64,000 nt of DNA from Stenotrophomonas nitritireducens (lineage in GTDB: Bacteria > Pseudomonadota > Gammaproteobacteria > Xanthomonadales > Xanthomonadaceae). The stretch is from NCBI RefSeq assembly GCF_001700965.1, contig NZ_CP016756.1, forward strand, positions 3,462,501-3,526,500, read 5' to 3'. Below are positions 16,002 through 24,893 of this stretch, piece by piece. The translations under genes and the position numbers were made by a program. Below the pieces are notes generated by a model. That model made no database searches, was not told the origin of the DNA, and saw only the letters and a list, made by a program, of their open reading frames with translations. Each line of letters opens with the position of its first letter. The stretch's first letter is position 1.

Positions 16002-16496
16002 ATGGAAGCGACCGTCACAACATCCGTTGCCGCGAAGATTGTGGGCATCGGTTACGAAGGACTTCGCAGCTACTTGAAGCGCGGCTTGCTAGGAAGAAGC
16101 GGCATCATGATCCCGCTTGTGGGAAAGGGTGCCTCTGCTCCAAACGTCAGTTCTGTACGGGCGACGTGGAAGCGCTTTGGCTTTACTGACCTCTGCCTTA
16201 TGCATCTGGCGAAGCAGCTGATCGAGATGGGTCTAACCTTCGATCAAGCCAACTCCATCGTTTCCAGGGAAGACTTGCGCCCGCTGTTCCGTGGAGGAAT
16301 TCAGCACTTGGATGCACTGGTCATGACTTGGCCACCCTATCAGGACTACATTTTATTTAGGGGCGAAGATCGACGTCATTTATCGGATCGGCTAGCCGAA
16401 GCTAACGGAACTGCCATTCTGATTGATCTGCGGTCAATCGCCGAGAACGTCACGTTCAAGTTGCAGGATAAGCATTCTTGTCCTGTCTCTGAATGA
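16002..16496 (+). CDS. Hypothetical protein with HTH-like N-terminus, 164 aa
   Basis: ATG 16002, with an in-frame GTG just before it. The N-terminal 60 residues (VAAKIVGIGYEGLRSYLKRGLL) have the spacing of a MerR/excisionase-type winged HTH, where a conserved start helix is followed by the RSYLKRGLL segment. The remainder is mixed alpha/beta without motifs I recognise. DNA binding is a tentative inference. It follows an inverted repeat CGGTCT-5-AGACCG at 15969-15985 that could be its operator. Confidence 0.5.
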   Translation: MEATVTTSVAAKIVGIGYEGLRSYLKRGLLGRSGIMIPLVGKGASAPNVSSVRATWKRFGFTDLCLMHLAKQLIEMGLTFDQANSIVSREDLRPLFRGGIQHLDALVMTWPPYQDYILFRGEDRRHLSDRLAEANGTAILIDLRSIAENVTFKLQDKHSCPVSE

Positions 16497-16596
16497 TGCA
16501 TCTCTTGGATGCTTCGCTACCCAACGTAAATGCTTTGGATGGGAAATGTACGCGAGCGTCTGTACAGGTAACACTTCATACTAGGCAGAGATCGGT

Positions 16597-16773
16597 TCAG
16601 ATGAATGTATAGTGTCGCTGGATTCTCATGGGAGGATCGAGTGAGAAAGTCAGGACGACTTTGCCGGAACCCCGCCGGTCGTAGCGAGCTTGCTCGATCC
16701 TTCCTCCTTTCGAATTAGGGTGTTCCCAGTAGGTCTTAGTCGGGGTGTTTTCTGCTTCGTCGTTTGTAGAGAT
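16597..16773 (-). pseudogene. Small gene interrupted by the IS407-like element (3' part)
   Basis: On the minus strand 16773-16597 encodes ISTNDEAENTPTKTYW... to a TGA. If the IS (16774-17970) and one 4-bp target copy are removed, this frame joins in phase with 17971-18016. There a GTG at 18016 starts MATKAGRSRPVFQLIS, overlapping the end of the DUF3987 gene. The intact gene would encode about 72 residues and be translationally coupled to the DUF3987 gene. The function is unknown. The IS insertion separates codons 1-15 from the rest. Confidence 0.6.
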
Positions 16774-16844
16774 GGTAATCCCCCCGCAGATTAGCTGACG
16801 CCAAAAGTGGAATTTTCTCGTACCCTTTTCCGAGGAGAGGTTCC

Positions 16845-17111
16845 ATGAAGACATCCCGTTTCACCGATAGCCAGATCATCACGGTACTCAAGCAGGCCGA
16901 GGCCGGCACGCCCGTGCCGGAGCTGTGTCGCGAGCACGGAATCAGTTCTGCGACGTTCTACAAGTGGCGCAGCAAGTTCGGCGGCATGGACGCATCGCTG
17001 ATGTCCCAGCTCAAAGAGCTGCAGGAGGAGAACCGGCGCCTGAAGAAGATGTATGCCGAATCGCAGATGACCGCCGAAGTACTCCGCGAGGCGATGGCAA
17101 AAAAATGGTGA
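16845..17111 (+). CDS. IS3-family transposase OrfA (IS407-like)
   Basis: 88 residues: an HTH ([42 protein letters not shown]) followed by a leucine-zipper helix ([17 protein letters not shown]). It binds the IS ends. The start follows a GGAGAGGTTCC site. The frame ends just after the A7 slippery run, where -1 slippage would produce the OrfAB transposase. Confidence 0.92.
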   Translation: MKTSRFTDSQIITVLKQAEAGTPVPELCREHGISSATFYKWRSKFGGMDASLMSQLKELQEENRRLKKMYAESQMTAEVLREAMAKKW

Positions 17112-17932
17112 GGCCATCTCAACGCCGGGAGATGGCCAGGTGGGCAGTGGCGAACAGGGCGCTGAGCATCCGGCACGCCTGCCAAGCGTTTGGGGTCAGC
17201 CAGACCTGCTACCGCTATCAAGCCAAAGCGAGCGAAGAAAACGTGCGGATTGCCGATTGGCTTGTCCGGCTGACCACGGCCTATCGCGACTGGGGATTTG
17301 GCCTGTGCTTCCTGCACCTGCGCAACGTGAAGGGCTTTGGCTGGAACCACAAGCGGGTGTATCGCATCTATCGGGAGCTGGAGTTGAACCTACGGATCAA
17401 ACCGAAGAAGCGGTTGGTGCGCGAGCGGCCGGAGCCTTTGGAGGTGCCGGAGACGATCAACCAGGTCTGGTCGATGGACTTCATGCACGACCAGCTGGCT
17501 GATGGCCGCAGCTTCCGGCTATTCAACGTGCTCGATGACTTCAACCGCGAGGGACTCGGGATTGAGGTCGATCTGTCGCTGCCATCGGCCCGGGTCATCC
17601 GGTCACTGGAGCAGATCATCCAATGGCGCGGCAAGCCAAAGGTCATTCGCTGCGACAACGGCCCCGAATACCTCAGTGGTGCGCTACTGACCTGGGCCGA
17701 ACGCGAAGGCATCCGGATCGAGCACATCCAGCCGGGCAAGCCACAGCAGAATGCTTACGTCGAACGCTACAACCGCACCGTCCGCTATGCCTGGCTGGCC
17801 ACGACCTTGTTCGACACCATCGAGCAGGTGCAGAACAAGGCCACGCGCTGGCTATGGACGTACAACCACGAGCGCCCCAACATGGCGCTCGGCGGCATCA
17901 CGCCAGCAATGAAACTGGCGATGGCCGCATAG
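17105..17932 (+). CDS. IS3-family transposase OrfB (IS407-like)
   Basis: About 275 residues in the -1 frame. The DDE integrase core is complete: first Asp in WSMDFMHD, second in [12 protein letters not shown], and the catalytic Glu in [10 protein letters not shown]. The GPEY and [12 protein letters not shown] segments are typical of the IS407 group. It is expressed mainly as an OrfAB fusion by -1 frameshifting at the A7 run; the ATG at 17105 is only the first in-frame one. Confidence 0.92.
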   Translation: MVRPSQRREMARWAVANRALSIRHACQAFGVSQTCYRYQAKASEENVRIADWLVRLTTAYRDWGFGLCFLHLRNVKGFGWNHKRVYRIYRELELNLRIKPKKRLVRERPEPLEVPETINQVWSMDFMHDQLADGRSFRLFNVLDDFNREGLGIEVDLSLPSARVIRSLEQIIQWRGKPKVIRCDNGPEYLSGALLTWAEREGIRIEHIQPGKPQQNAYVERYNRTVRYAWLATTLFDTIEQVQNKATRWLWTYNHERPNMALGGITPAMKLAMAA

Positions 17933-17973
17933 CTCCACTTTTGGCAGCCGCTAAAAGCGGGGGGATTACCAGA

Positions 17974-19536
17974 TTAGCTGGAAAACGGGTCTGGATCGAC
18001 CCGCTTTCGTTGCCACATGTAAGTGCGATGAGAAACGCGCCGTAGTCGGGTTTCGCCGTCATTATTGAATTCTTCCACTTCTTTCGTGCTTTTCAGCCAT
18101 TCCAGCGCAGCGTCAAACTTACTTCTCGGCATGTCGGCTAGCAGAAAAACGTCTTCCAATGAGGCGGTACGATGTATTCGATCCCGGGTTGAGGCGGTAT
18201 CCAGGCACGTTAATATAAAATCGGAATTTTGCCAGGTTGTCCGCCTTTTAATAGGTTTAGATTTTCTTGTGGTCCAGTCTCTTGCGCGCTTTTTGGCGGC
18301 TGCCTCTGCTTTTGCGATTGCCTTATCAGAGTACTTCGCGGGCGCGTCCACAAACACCCAGCGATACTGCGAAAGTGACCATTCCATGATCGCCCAGGCG
18401 CGTTTCACCATGTCAAGCGTGACTGGTCCCGGGCGGTCACAAAACACCTGAAGTACTACAGCAATACGCAGCGTGTTCTCCCAGGCCCTGCCAGCGGCCC
18501 CGTCGATGTCACGATACTCGGTCCTTTTCCATTCCTTCAGGTAGTGGCCCAAGGCCCCCATATAGGTTAGAGCATTGATATCCAGCCCAATGGGCGTTCG
18601 GGTGAAGTCTCCCGAGTCATAACGGGCATTGATCTGAGAGGCCAGCACCGCCATCCGGGCATGATAGTCGTCGGGGCTATAGTGCCCGGAAGGAGTTTGG
18701 TAGGACTCATTCTCTGGGAATCTCTCGGGGTCGTAGCAGCCCACAACGGAGCGCGGCCACCAACCCACGGCACATTCTCGGCGGCCGTGCCGAGCCAAAT
18801 GGTCGTATATCAGGTCTGGCTGGATTCGAAATCCAATGCTCCAACGTGCGTCAGCGGCGACCAAATTGACCCTGTGTACCTGAAGATCCAGCGGCGGATC
18901 ACCGCTCCATAGCTGCGTCAGAGCGCTGAGGTGCTTCTTGAACAGATCGGTAGCCAAGAGAGTCGCACTGTCTTCGCACTGGAGGGTCATGTTCATGCCG
19001 TCTCCATCCAGAACTTCCATTAGCCGACGAAAGCTGATGGTCTGGCTCACCAATGTTTCTACGCGAGGAGTGGGCGGCGTCGTTGAAGCTTCCCCAGTCA
19101 CTCGCTTTCCCCGGCCCTGACGTGTCAGGGCCTTGTGAGCCCTGATGAAGTGCTTGAAAAACTCACGGTAGGAGCGTCCTTTGCCACACGTGGTTGGCGC
19201 GAGCGCGCACGTGTTGATCGTCGCAGGCAGCACCTCCCCGTCCGGTGCTTGGCAATCAAAGCCGCAATGAACGATGGCTCCGGCAGCACCCAAGGCATCG
19301 GTCAAGGCCACTGCTGCGGGCACGTCCTTCTTGGTGATGACATACAGCGCGGCAGAGAGCAGAGGTTCTGGCAGTTGATCGATCGGACAGATCGGCTGGT
19401 GACGCGGATAGGGGAGAGGTGTCTCAAACAAAGGTGACTCCGTCGGCGGAAATAGCGGACCTCTACAGGCTAGACGTTCAGGCGTAGATGGCAATAGGTC
19501 CGCGTTTTGGCCGGATGCGCCGCTGGCGTAATGCAT
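17974..19536 (-). CDS. DUF3987 domain-containing protein (element replication-associated)
   Basis: 520 residues if started at ATG 19536; a TTG at 19431 with GGAG at good spacing would give 485 residues beginning FETPLPYPRHQPICPID and is perhaps the better start. A segment with LPEPLLSAALYVITKKDVP and later KHLSALTQLWSGDPPLD matches DUF3987 proteins. These occur next to primase or replication genes of phages and integrative elements; the biochemical role is unknown to me. The C-terminus is helical and basic. The stop is 4 bases from the IS insertion point, so the protein itself is intact. Confidence 0.75.
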   Translation of the reverse strand: MHYASGASGQNADLLPSTPERLACRGPLFPPTESPLFETPLPYPRHQPICPIDQLPEPLLSAALYVITKKDVPAAVALTDALGAAGAIVHCGFDCQAPDGEVLPATINTCALAPTTCGKGRSYREFFKHFIRAHKALTRQGRGKRVTGEASTTPPTPRVETLVSQTISFRRLMEVLDGDGMNMTLQCEDSATLLATDLFKKHLSALTQLWSGDPPLDLQVHRVNLVAADARWSIGFRIQPDLIYDHLARHGRRECAVGWWPRSVVGCYDPERFPENESYQTPSGHYSPDDYHARMAVLASQINARYDSGDFTRTPIGLDINALTYMGALGHYLKEWKRTEYRDIDGAAGRAWENTLRIAVVLQVFCDRPGPVTLDMVKRAWAIMEWSLSQYRWVFVDAPAKYSDKAIAKAEAAAKKRARDWTTRKSKPIKRRTTWQNSDFILTCLDTASTRDRIHRTASLEDVFLLADMPRSKFDAALEWLKSTKEVEEFNNDGETRLRRVSHRTYMWQRKRVDPDPFSS

Positions 19537-19853
19537 GGTGTTTTGGACGATATTGGATAAGCCGAGTTAACCCCGTAGACGAAAAGCTGAGAAGGCGTCC
19601 CGATGCGAAGCTCGGTGGCGACGTGAGTGGCGTCAAGATGTCCCAGGAGATCGATTTTGCGCGGAATGGTCGGAGCGGCAAGGCGCGGGGCACCGCGGGG
19701 CAGTGTCCCTTTGCAGGGTGCCGGGAACGGGACGTGCAAATTCTTTGATAAAAGTCCCATGGCAGCAGTTCGATGCACCTGGTTTACTGCACCCGCACCC
19801 GGCCGACACCACAGCGCCGGGTGAACATCATGGTCCACTACAGCGAGGTAGCT
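19537..19853. other. Intergenic region between DUF3987 gene and alpA-like gene
   Basis: 317 bp between divergently oriented genes. I see no convincing gene, tRNA or long repeat. It presumably holds both promoters. A minus-strand open frame over 19470-19838 has no ribosome site and an unlikely composition. Confidence 0.4.
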
Positions 19854-20270
19854 ATGAAAAGTAATGTGTCAGCCCGATATCCGACGCGTCGCCGCAAGGC
19901 TGTGTGTGAACACAGTGGCCTGGGTGACAATTCCGAAGCTTGTTCGGAGTATGAGGTAGAAGAGGGTCCCGAGGCGGCGCGCGTAGCGGACGCCGCCTCG
20001 GGCGAGCACCATTGTGTGGCGTTGGTTGATCAGCCGAAGGACCCGGTGATGCCTGCCTTCATTGCCCCTGCACCCGATAGCTTTTTGCGCGAGAAACAGG
20101 TGCTGGTAACTGTCGGTTTGGGCCGTTCGTCGATCTGGTCCTTTTCCAATCCGCGCTCGCGTTACTATGACCCTTCTTTCCCGAAGCCGGTGAAGCTTGG
20201 TGCGCGCGCAGTAGCATGGCGAGCGAGTGAGATCTTTGCCTGGGTCGCCTCGCGTCGTGCTTTCAAGTGA
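19854..20270 (+). CDS. AlpA-family phage/element regulator
   Basis: 138 residues from ATG 19854 (GAGGT six bases upstream). The N-terminal half is a low-similarity acidic extension. The last 65 residues are the AlpA fold: EKQVLVTVGLGRSSIWSFSN, then YYDPSFPKPVKLGARAVAWRASEIFAWVASR. AlpA proteins are short HTH regulators that activate integrase or excision genes of prophages and genomic islands. The 75-residue N-terminal extension is unusual, since most AlpA proteins are 60-90 residues. Confidence 0.85.
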   Translation: MKSNVSARYPTRRRKAVCEHSGLGDNSEACSEYEVEEGPEAARVADAASGEHHCVALVDQPKDPVMPAFIAPAPDSFLREKQVLVTVGLGRSSIWSFSNPRSRYYDPSFPKPVKLGARAVAWRASEIFAWVASRRAFK

Positions 20271-20335
20271 GCGATTCGCTAACTCGGCAGCGTTGAGGTA
20301 TTGGCCTGAAGCAGGAATTGCGTGTGCCTGGCGGG

Positions 20336-20376
20336 ATTCAGTACGGGAATTTCCAAGGAATTCCCGTGGACTGAAT
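20336..20376. repeat. Long bulged hairpin upstream of the Rep-like gene
   Basis: Arms ATTCAGT (20336-20342) and ACGGGAATT (20343-20351) pair with AATTCCCGT (20359-20367) and ACTGAAT (20370-20376). That makes a 16-bp stem with a 2-nt bulge and the 7-nt loop TCCAAGG. It lies 366 bp before the HUH protein gene. Such a stem-loop is what a rolling-circle nicking enzyme or a DNA-binding initiator could use. Confidence 0.6.
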
Positions 20377-20392
20377 TTCGGATATATAGATT

Positions 20393-20428
20393 ATCTATCT
20401 AATCTATCTAATCTATCTAATCTATATA
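20393..20428. repeat. Tandem 9-bp repeat ATCTATCTA (about 4 units)
   Basis: Three perfect and one imperfect consecutive copies of ATCTATCTA just after the hairpin, within an AT-rich island that continues to about 20580 in otherwise GC-rich DNA. It looks like iterons or an unwinding region of a replication origin. The rest of 20429-20741 has no gene that I can support. Confidence 0.6.
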
Positions 20429-20741
20429 TCTGGGTAGTTAATCTGTCTTCGAGGTAATCAAGCTGATCTGTATTTCTGTGTAATCCATCCGTGCAGCTAT
20501 TAGTCCGTGTAGATATATCCGCAATTAGTTTGCGATCTACTTGTTAGTTACTGTTTCAAGTTTATAAAATTGACCTGCGGTTACTTCATGACTGGCATCG
20601 CTGGCAAGGCTTTTTGCCGAGCTGCTGTCAGCGTGAGGTCATTCATTGCGTCAATCTCTTTTACGCTCCCTGTCAACGCTTTCGAGTGACTGCGCCTAAT
20701 TGCCGCAGGAGCAGGGCGGGGTGCTCCATTCCGGAAATAAC

Positions 20742-21977
20742 ATGAAAAATCGTAAGCAGAAGGGAGCCCCGGATTCAGCGTGGGCGATTAAGGTCAAAAA
20801 GATTCTTAAGGCAGAAGCGGTTCGCGAACGCCTGGTTGAGACCTGCGTTCGTGTGGTGAGTCAGAACGGTCTGGTGCGAGTCCCTGGTACCGAGCAGTAC
20901 TACTGCACCGACCAGGAAGCTGTCTGGTTCACGGGTACCGATGACACGGCGTTCAAGGACTTCACCTCGATAACGTTGGCTGAGCTGTACGAGGCTCTCC
21001 GGTGCGAGGGGGAGCCCGGCACGCTGGCTTCGCGCCGAAAGGCATTGGATCCGTTGCCCGCTTATATGCTGACCAAGGTGGGGAAGCTGATCGTGAGTGC
21101 GTGTGCGCTGTATCGCCAAGAGTGGGCGATAACATACATCAACCACGTGTTCAACCCTGAAACCACTGTCCTGATGCGTGCGATGAAGCGCTACGCACGG
21201 TCCATCCGCCACTCCAAGATGGGAGAGGGGCTGCAGTCAGAGGATCTGGCGCTCTTGCTGGATCGGTTCTGCCGGTTTGTGCGTCGTGCGTGCGGCACGT
21301 GGCGCTTCATCAACGCAGTACGTGAACAGAACAAGCAAGCGCAGGCGAACTTCAACAGCGCTCGTGAGTACATCTGCTACTTGGCGCAGCGCCACTCAAA
21401 GCTGCTGATCATGCGCATTGATCTGTACCACAGTCCGTACTACGACGCGCCAGGCGCATACAAGCACATTGACCGCTTCCTGAACTGGCTGCGCGACAGT
21501 GCATGGTGCAGGCGTCACCTGCCGGACTACTTGGGTTTCATCATCAAGTGCGAGAACGGGGTAGTGCGCGGCATGCACTGGCACCTGATGGTGATCTGTG
21601 AGGGCAACGAGCAGCAGAATGGCGGTTGGCTGTCTCAGCAGCTCGGTGAGGCGTGGATGGCTCGTGTCGGGGCGACGGCAGGCAGTTACCATAACTGTTG
21701 GGGCGATCGAAAGAACTATGAGTATGACGGACTGGGTGTACTCACCCTCAAGGACAGGGAGAAAATGATCGGACTGCGTGCCGCGCTGCACTATCTGACC
21801 AAGCAGGACTGCGTGCTCAAGCTGACCAATGATAAGACCCGCAACTTCTGGCGGTCGACGATGAGTAGCAAAGAGCCGAGCAAGCGCGGCCGACCGCGAA
21901 CGGAGGAGAACAGCGTGCAACTGCTCAAGGAGATGTTGGGCGGGCGTCGTAGCAAGTATCCGCCTGACGTTCGCTGA
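20742..21977 (+). CDS. Inovirus-Gp2-type / YagK-YfjJ domain protein, probable HUH replication protein
   Basis: 411 residues from ATG 20742. The C-terminal half carries YLGFIIKCENGVVRGMHWHLMVICEG with an HxH pair (about residue 280) preceded by a hydrophobic strand. This is the HUH arrangement of rolling-circle initiators, as in inovirus-type Gp2/YagK-YfjJ proteins. Candidate catalytic tyrosines occur downstream in KNYEYDGLG. It should nick and initiate replication at the adjacent origin-like sequence of the integrated element. The C-terminus is basic (SKRGRPRTEE). No helicase domain is visible. Confidence 0.75.
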   Translation: MKNRKQKGAPDSAWAIKVKKILKAEAVRERLVETCVRVVSQNGLVRVPGTEQYYCTDQEAVWFTGTDDTAFKDFTSITLAELYEALRCEGEPGTLASRRKALDPLPAYMLTKVGKLIVSACALYRQEWAITYINHVFNPETTVLMRAMKRYARSIRHSKMGEGLQSEDLALLLDRFCRFVRRACGTWRFINAVREQNKQAQANFNSAREYICYLAQRHSKLLIMRIDLYHSPYYDAPGAYKHIDRFLNWLRDSAWCRRHLPDYLGFIIKCENGVVRGMHWHLMVICEGNEQQNGGWLSQQLGEAWMARVGATAGSYHNCWGDRKNYEYDGLGVLTLKDREKMIGLRAALHYLTKQDCVLKLTNDKTRNFWRSTMSSKEPSKRGRPRTEENSVQLLKEMLGGRRSKYPPDVR

Positions 21978-22022
21978 CTGAGGGTGTGATTGCAGCATCT
22001 TGTTCGCTGCTGGTTATCTTCG

Positions 22023-23471
22023 TTACTGCCGAGAACCCGCGGCCCCGAAGGGTGCCGGATTCCACGCAAGGTATTGGTTTGCGATCAGTTCCGCCAAGGA
22101 ATCGCAGTAGTCGTTTAGGTTCCGGACTGCACCGTCAATGGAGTCAATTGAAGGTGTCCCAAGGCATCTGGCATATGCTTCCAATCGTGCCAGACGGAAT
22201 CGGTGCCAAGCTTCGTGCTCGTCCAATCTGCCAAGGATGGCTGCATGGATCGCGCAGAACCGGTTGTAAATCACTTGTAACGTGCCATGCGGAATGTAGT
22301 CCTCGATGTGGAGCTCTTCAATACTTCGACTTTCATCCAGTTGGCCTAGGATGTAGCTACTGATTTCATCAGAGGTTTGGCCTATCCATGATGGCGTGTA
22401 CGAGATTTTCTCGGACCGGGTACGTAGTTGGCGAACTGTGCATAGTGCTGCGACGCAGTCGGAGGCCGATAGCCAGATATCGCTGAGTCGCGCTCTGCCA
22501 CCTTGATGAAAAATGTAGGAGTACAGAGTTTTGGAAGAAGCGCTCTGCTTCTCCAGCAGTTGTGCTGGTTTGGTTGGTATGCCTGTCGCCTTTGCAACAA
22601 GTAGCGCGAGCTCGGATCGGTTTTCGCTTGTGAACGCAGGGAATGCTTCCACCGACATAAAGGGCGTTCGAGGTGTTATGGGTACTCCGATGCTCTTCGA
22701 TAGATTGCTGCAGAACCGCGCAAGGTCTGCGGTGATCGGCGGCATTGCCCTAGAAAGTTTTGCTATTTGGAGGATGTTTCTACGCTCTGCTGCAAAGTGT
22801 AGAAAAGGCAGCTTGAGAATGTGTGTGTAAAGCGCTTCGTTTAGGGGCGTGGATGCGTGCCGGTACGAAGGCGGACGATGAAGGTTGATGGCGCTTGCTA
22901 AGCTACTAATTCCATGCTGAACGAGCAGGGGCGACAGCTCGGCTTTGGCTTTGAAGGGGTGGGTTATTCTCTCTTCTTCGCGGGTGATGGTGCTTAGCAG
23001 GTTACTTAGAGAGGGTAGGGATGTTTGGATATGGTCTAGGCGTTCTTGGGAAATTTCCAAGGAGAGCTTGGGTAGAATTGTGGAGAAGGCTTTTGAGGCA
23101 ATTTGGTTGCGCGACTTAACGCCGGTGAGTGGGACCTCCAAAGTGGCTCTTTCGCCTTGTTGAGGTGATCGAAGGTGGCGGAAAAGTTGCGTACCCAAGC
23201 CTTTGTTCACTTGGTATAGAAGTTTGATCGTCTTGAGGGTACGTAGGGGCAGTGGTTCTGAAAGGCTTGCGTAGACCCGGCCGGTGAAAAGGCCGACGAA
23301 TTCCAAATTTGCTTCCAGACTATCGAGGTTGACCTCGCATGAGCCAGGCTCCTGTTCTGAATCTATCTCGTCCAGAAGCTCCCGAAGTGTCGCTGTTTCG
23401 TTACCGATACCGATCGCATCTTCACTGAACTCGAAGCGCTTGGTGTTCTGGGCTTCGTTGGGCTTTTTCAT
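22023..23471 (-). CDS. Unrecognised protein, 482 aa
   Basis: Start taken at ATG 23471 (MKKPNEAQNTKRFEFSEDAIG); the upstream extension of the frame is Cys/Pro/His-rich and not protein-like. The protein is soluble and mostly helical, with an acidic N-terminus (LRELLDEIDSEQEPGS) and no transmembrane segment. I see no Walker, nuclease or HTH motif. The codon usage is less GC-biased than that of the core genes, consistent with transfer. It is convergent with the HUH gene (45 bp apart) and separated from the next gene by an IS. It could be element cargo; I assign no function. Confidence 0.65.
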   Translation of the reverse strand: MKKPNEAQNTKRFEFSEDAIGIGNETATLRELLDEIDSEQEPGSCEVNLDSLEANLEFVGLFTGRVYASLSEPLPLRTLKTIKLLYQVNKGLGTQLFRHLRSPQQGERATLEVPLTGVKSRNQIASKAFSTILPKLSLEISQERLDHIQTSLPSLSNLLSTITREEERITHPFKAKAELSPLLVQHGISSLASAINLHRPPSYRHASTPLNEALYTHILKLPFLHFAAERRNILQIAKLSRAMPPITADLARFCSNLSKSIGVPITPRTPFMSVEAFPAFTSENRSELALLVAKATGIPTKPAQLLEKQSASSKTLYSYIFHQGGRARLSDIWLSASDCVAALCTVRQLRTRSEKISYTPSWIGQTSDEISSYILGQLDESRSIEELHIEDYIPHGTLQVIYNRFCAIHAAILGRLDEHEAWHRFRLARLEAYARCLGTPSIDSIDGAVRNLNDYCDSLAELIANQYLAWNPAPFGAAGSRQ

Positions 23472-23717
23472 GGATGAGATTGCTCTCTTAGCATTGAAGC
23501 AGTTAGGCGATGCAGCATGACGGAAGAACCCTGGATGTATTGATTGGCAGCGCGGGGCTCGTGGGCAGGGCTGAGCCGATACAGTGCAAGGCAGGTTTCT
23601 GGGGTGCATTGGTGCGTGGCAAACCGCTGATGGATGGGAAGTGGCCGGCGAGGGTGAATCGCCCAGGATTTCGTAGACACCTCGCAGCCATAAACTATGG
23701 CTTAGGCGGAGGTGGTT

Positions 23718-23990
23718 ATGAGCACGAAGCGTTACACGGATGAGTTCAAGATCGAGGCGGTTCGACAGATTGTCGAGTACGGCCGACCGGTAGCTGAGGT
23801 GGCTGAGCGACTAGGTGTGTCGGTCCATAGCTTGTATGGGTGGAGACGTCAGCACGGCCAGGGAGAGGTGGGGCGTCGCGTTGAGCAGGACCAGAACGCT
23901 GAGGTTCGTCGACTTAAGGCTGAGTTGCGTCGCGTCACTGAAGAGCGAGACATCCTAAAAAAAGCCGCCGCGTACTTTGCCAAGGGGTAA
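23718..23990 (+). CDS. IS3-family transposase OrfA
   Basis: 90 residues from ATG 23718 behind GGAGGTGGTT. HTH YTDEFKIEAVRQIVEYGRPVAEVAERLGVSVHSLYGWRRQ, then a heptad helix AEVRRLKAELRRVTEERDILKKAAAYFAKG. The LKKAAAYFAK ending on a slippery A7G is the classical IS3 frameshift region that makes the OrfAB fusion. Confidence 0.92.
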   Translation: MSTKRYTDEFKIEAVRQIVEYGRPVAEVAERLGVSVHSLYGWRRQHGQGEVGRRVEQDQNAEVRRLKAELRRVTEERDILKKAAAYFAKG

Positions 23991-24007
23991 GAGCAAAGTA
24001 CGCCTTC

Positions 24008-24859
24008 ATGAAGTGCCATGTGGATCAGTTCGGGTTGGCAGCCATGTGCCGGGTACTGAGTGTCCATCGCAGCGGTTACTACGCCTGGCTTCGAGGCCCG
24101 ATAAGCCCCCGCGAACGGGATGACCAACGACTGCTTGGACTGATCAAGCACAGCTGGCTTGAGAGTGGCTCGGTCTACGGACATCGCAAGATCACTTCGG
24201 ATCTTCGCGAGCTAGGGGAGACGTGTAGCAGGCATCGCGTAGCGCGATTGATGAAGAACGAAGGGCTTCGGGCGATGGTTGGCTATGGCCGTAGACCGCG
24301 CCCATTGAGTGGGCCCGTGGGCTCAGTGGCAAAGAACGTCTTGGCGCGCGGTTTCAAAGTAAGTGAACCGAATCGCGCATGGGTAACGGACATCACCTAC
24401 ATCCGAACCTACGACGGCTTCATGTACTTAGCCGTTGTGCTCGATCTGTTCTCACGCCAGGTGGTGGGTTGGGCGACGCGCCCCACGCAGCACACCGACT
24501 TGGTTCTGCAAGCGCTGCTCGCTGCGGTTTGGAGGCGCAAACCCGCTCCAGGTTTGCTTCTGCACTCTGACCAAGGAACGCAGTTCACCAGCGAAGACTG
24601 GCAGTGCTTCCTGCGTAAGCACGACATCGTATGCAGCATGAGCCGACGAGGAAATTGCCACGACAACGCAGCAATGGAGAGCTTCTTCCAGCTGTTGAAA
24701 CGCGAACGGATTAAGCGGCGGATCTACAGCAATCACGACGAGGCACGCGCCGATGTCTTCCAGTACATCGAGATGTTTTACAACCCGACACGGCGACACG
24801 GTTCCAATGGCGGCCTGTCCCCGATAGAGTTTGAACGGCAGTACGCACTAAACGGCTGA
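24008..24859 (+). CDS. IS3-family transposase OrfB
   Basis: 283 residues counted from the first in-frame ATG; the real fusion product begins within the A7 run. An HTH_21 segment (YGHRKITSDLRELGETCSRHRVARLMKNEGL) precedes the DDE core: Asp in AWVTDITYI, Asp in LLHSDQGTQFTS, Glu in NAAMESFFQLLKRE, with the end YNPTRRHGSNGGLSPIEFE. All catalytic residues are present. Confidence 0.92.
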   Translation: MKCHVDQFGLAAMCRVLSVHRSGYYAWLRGPISPRERDDQRLLGLIKHSWLESGSVYGHRKITSDLRELGETCSRHRVARLMKNEGLRAMVGYGRRPRPLSGPVGSVAKNVLARGFKVSEPNRAWVTDITYIRTYDGFMYLAVVLDLFSRQVVGWATRPTQHTDLVLQALLAAVWRRKPAPGLLLHSDQGTQFTSEDWQCFLRKHDIVCSMSRRGNCHDNAAMESFFQLLKRERIKRRIYSNHDEARADVFQYIEMFYNPTRRHGSNGGLSPIEFERQYALNG

Positions 24860-24893
24860 AGAGTGTCTACAAAAGCCTGGGCGATTCATATCC

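Larger units (their letters stand above)
16774..17970 (+). mobile_element. IS3-family insertion sequence, IS407-like group, complete
   Basis: A 1197-bp element. Terminal inverted repeats start GGTAATCCCCCCGC at 16774 and end with the complement at 17970, with a second matching block GCCAAAAGTGGA inside. It is flanked by the 4-bp target duplication AGAT (16770-16773 and 17971-17974), as expected for the IS407 group. It holds orfA and orfB in a -1 frame relation with a run of seven A at 17099-17105 for frameshifting. All parts look intact, so it may be active. Confidence 0.9.
23655..24888 (+). mobile_element. IS3-family insertion sequence, second type, no target duplication
   Basis: A 1234-bp element. 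The left end TGAATCGCCCAGG (23655) matches the complement of the right end (24888), followed in both by a TTT-rich base pair and GTAGACAC. It contains orfA and orfB in -1 phase with A7G at 23957-23964. The flanks (AGGG on the left, TATC on the right) do not match, so no 3-4 bp duplication is seen, which suggests recombination after insertion. It differs in sequence from the IS407-like element. Confidence 0.88.

Noticed and set aside
19470..19838. 122-codon minus-strand frame in the gap before the AlpA gene
   Set aside because: It overlaps the start of the DUF3987 gene in another frame, has no ribosome site, and its composition is unlike a protein.
20393..20428. Short tandem repeats as a CRISPR or a coding repeat (a 76-codon frame crosses them)
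   Set aside because: The units are 9 bp without spacers, and the frame has no ribosome site; they look like iterons.
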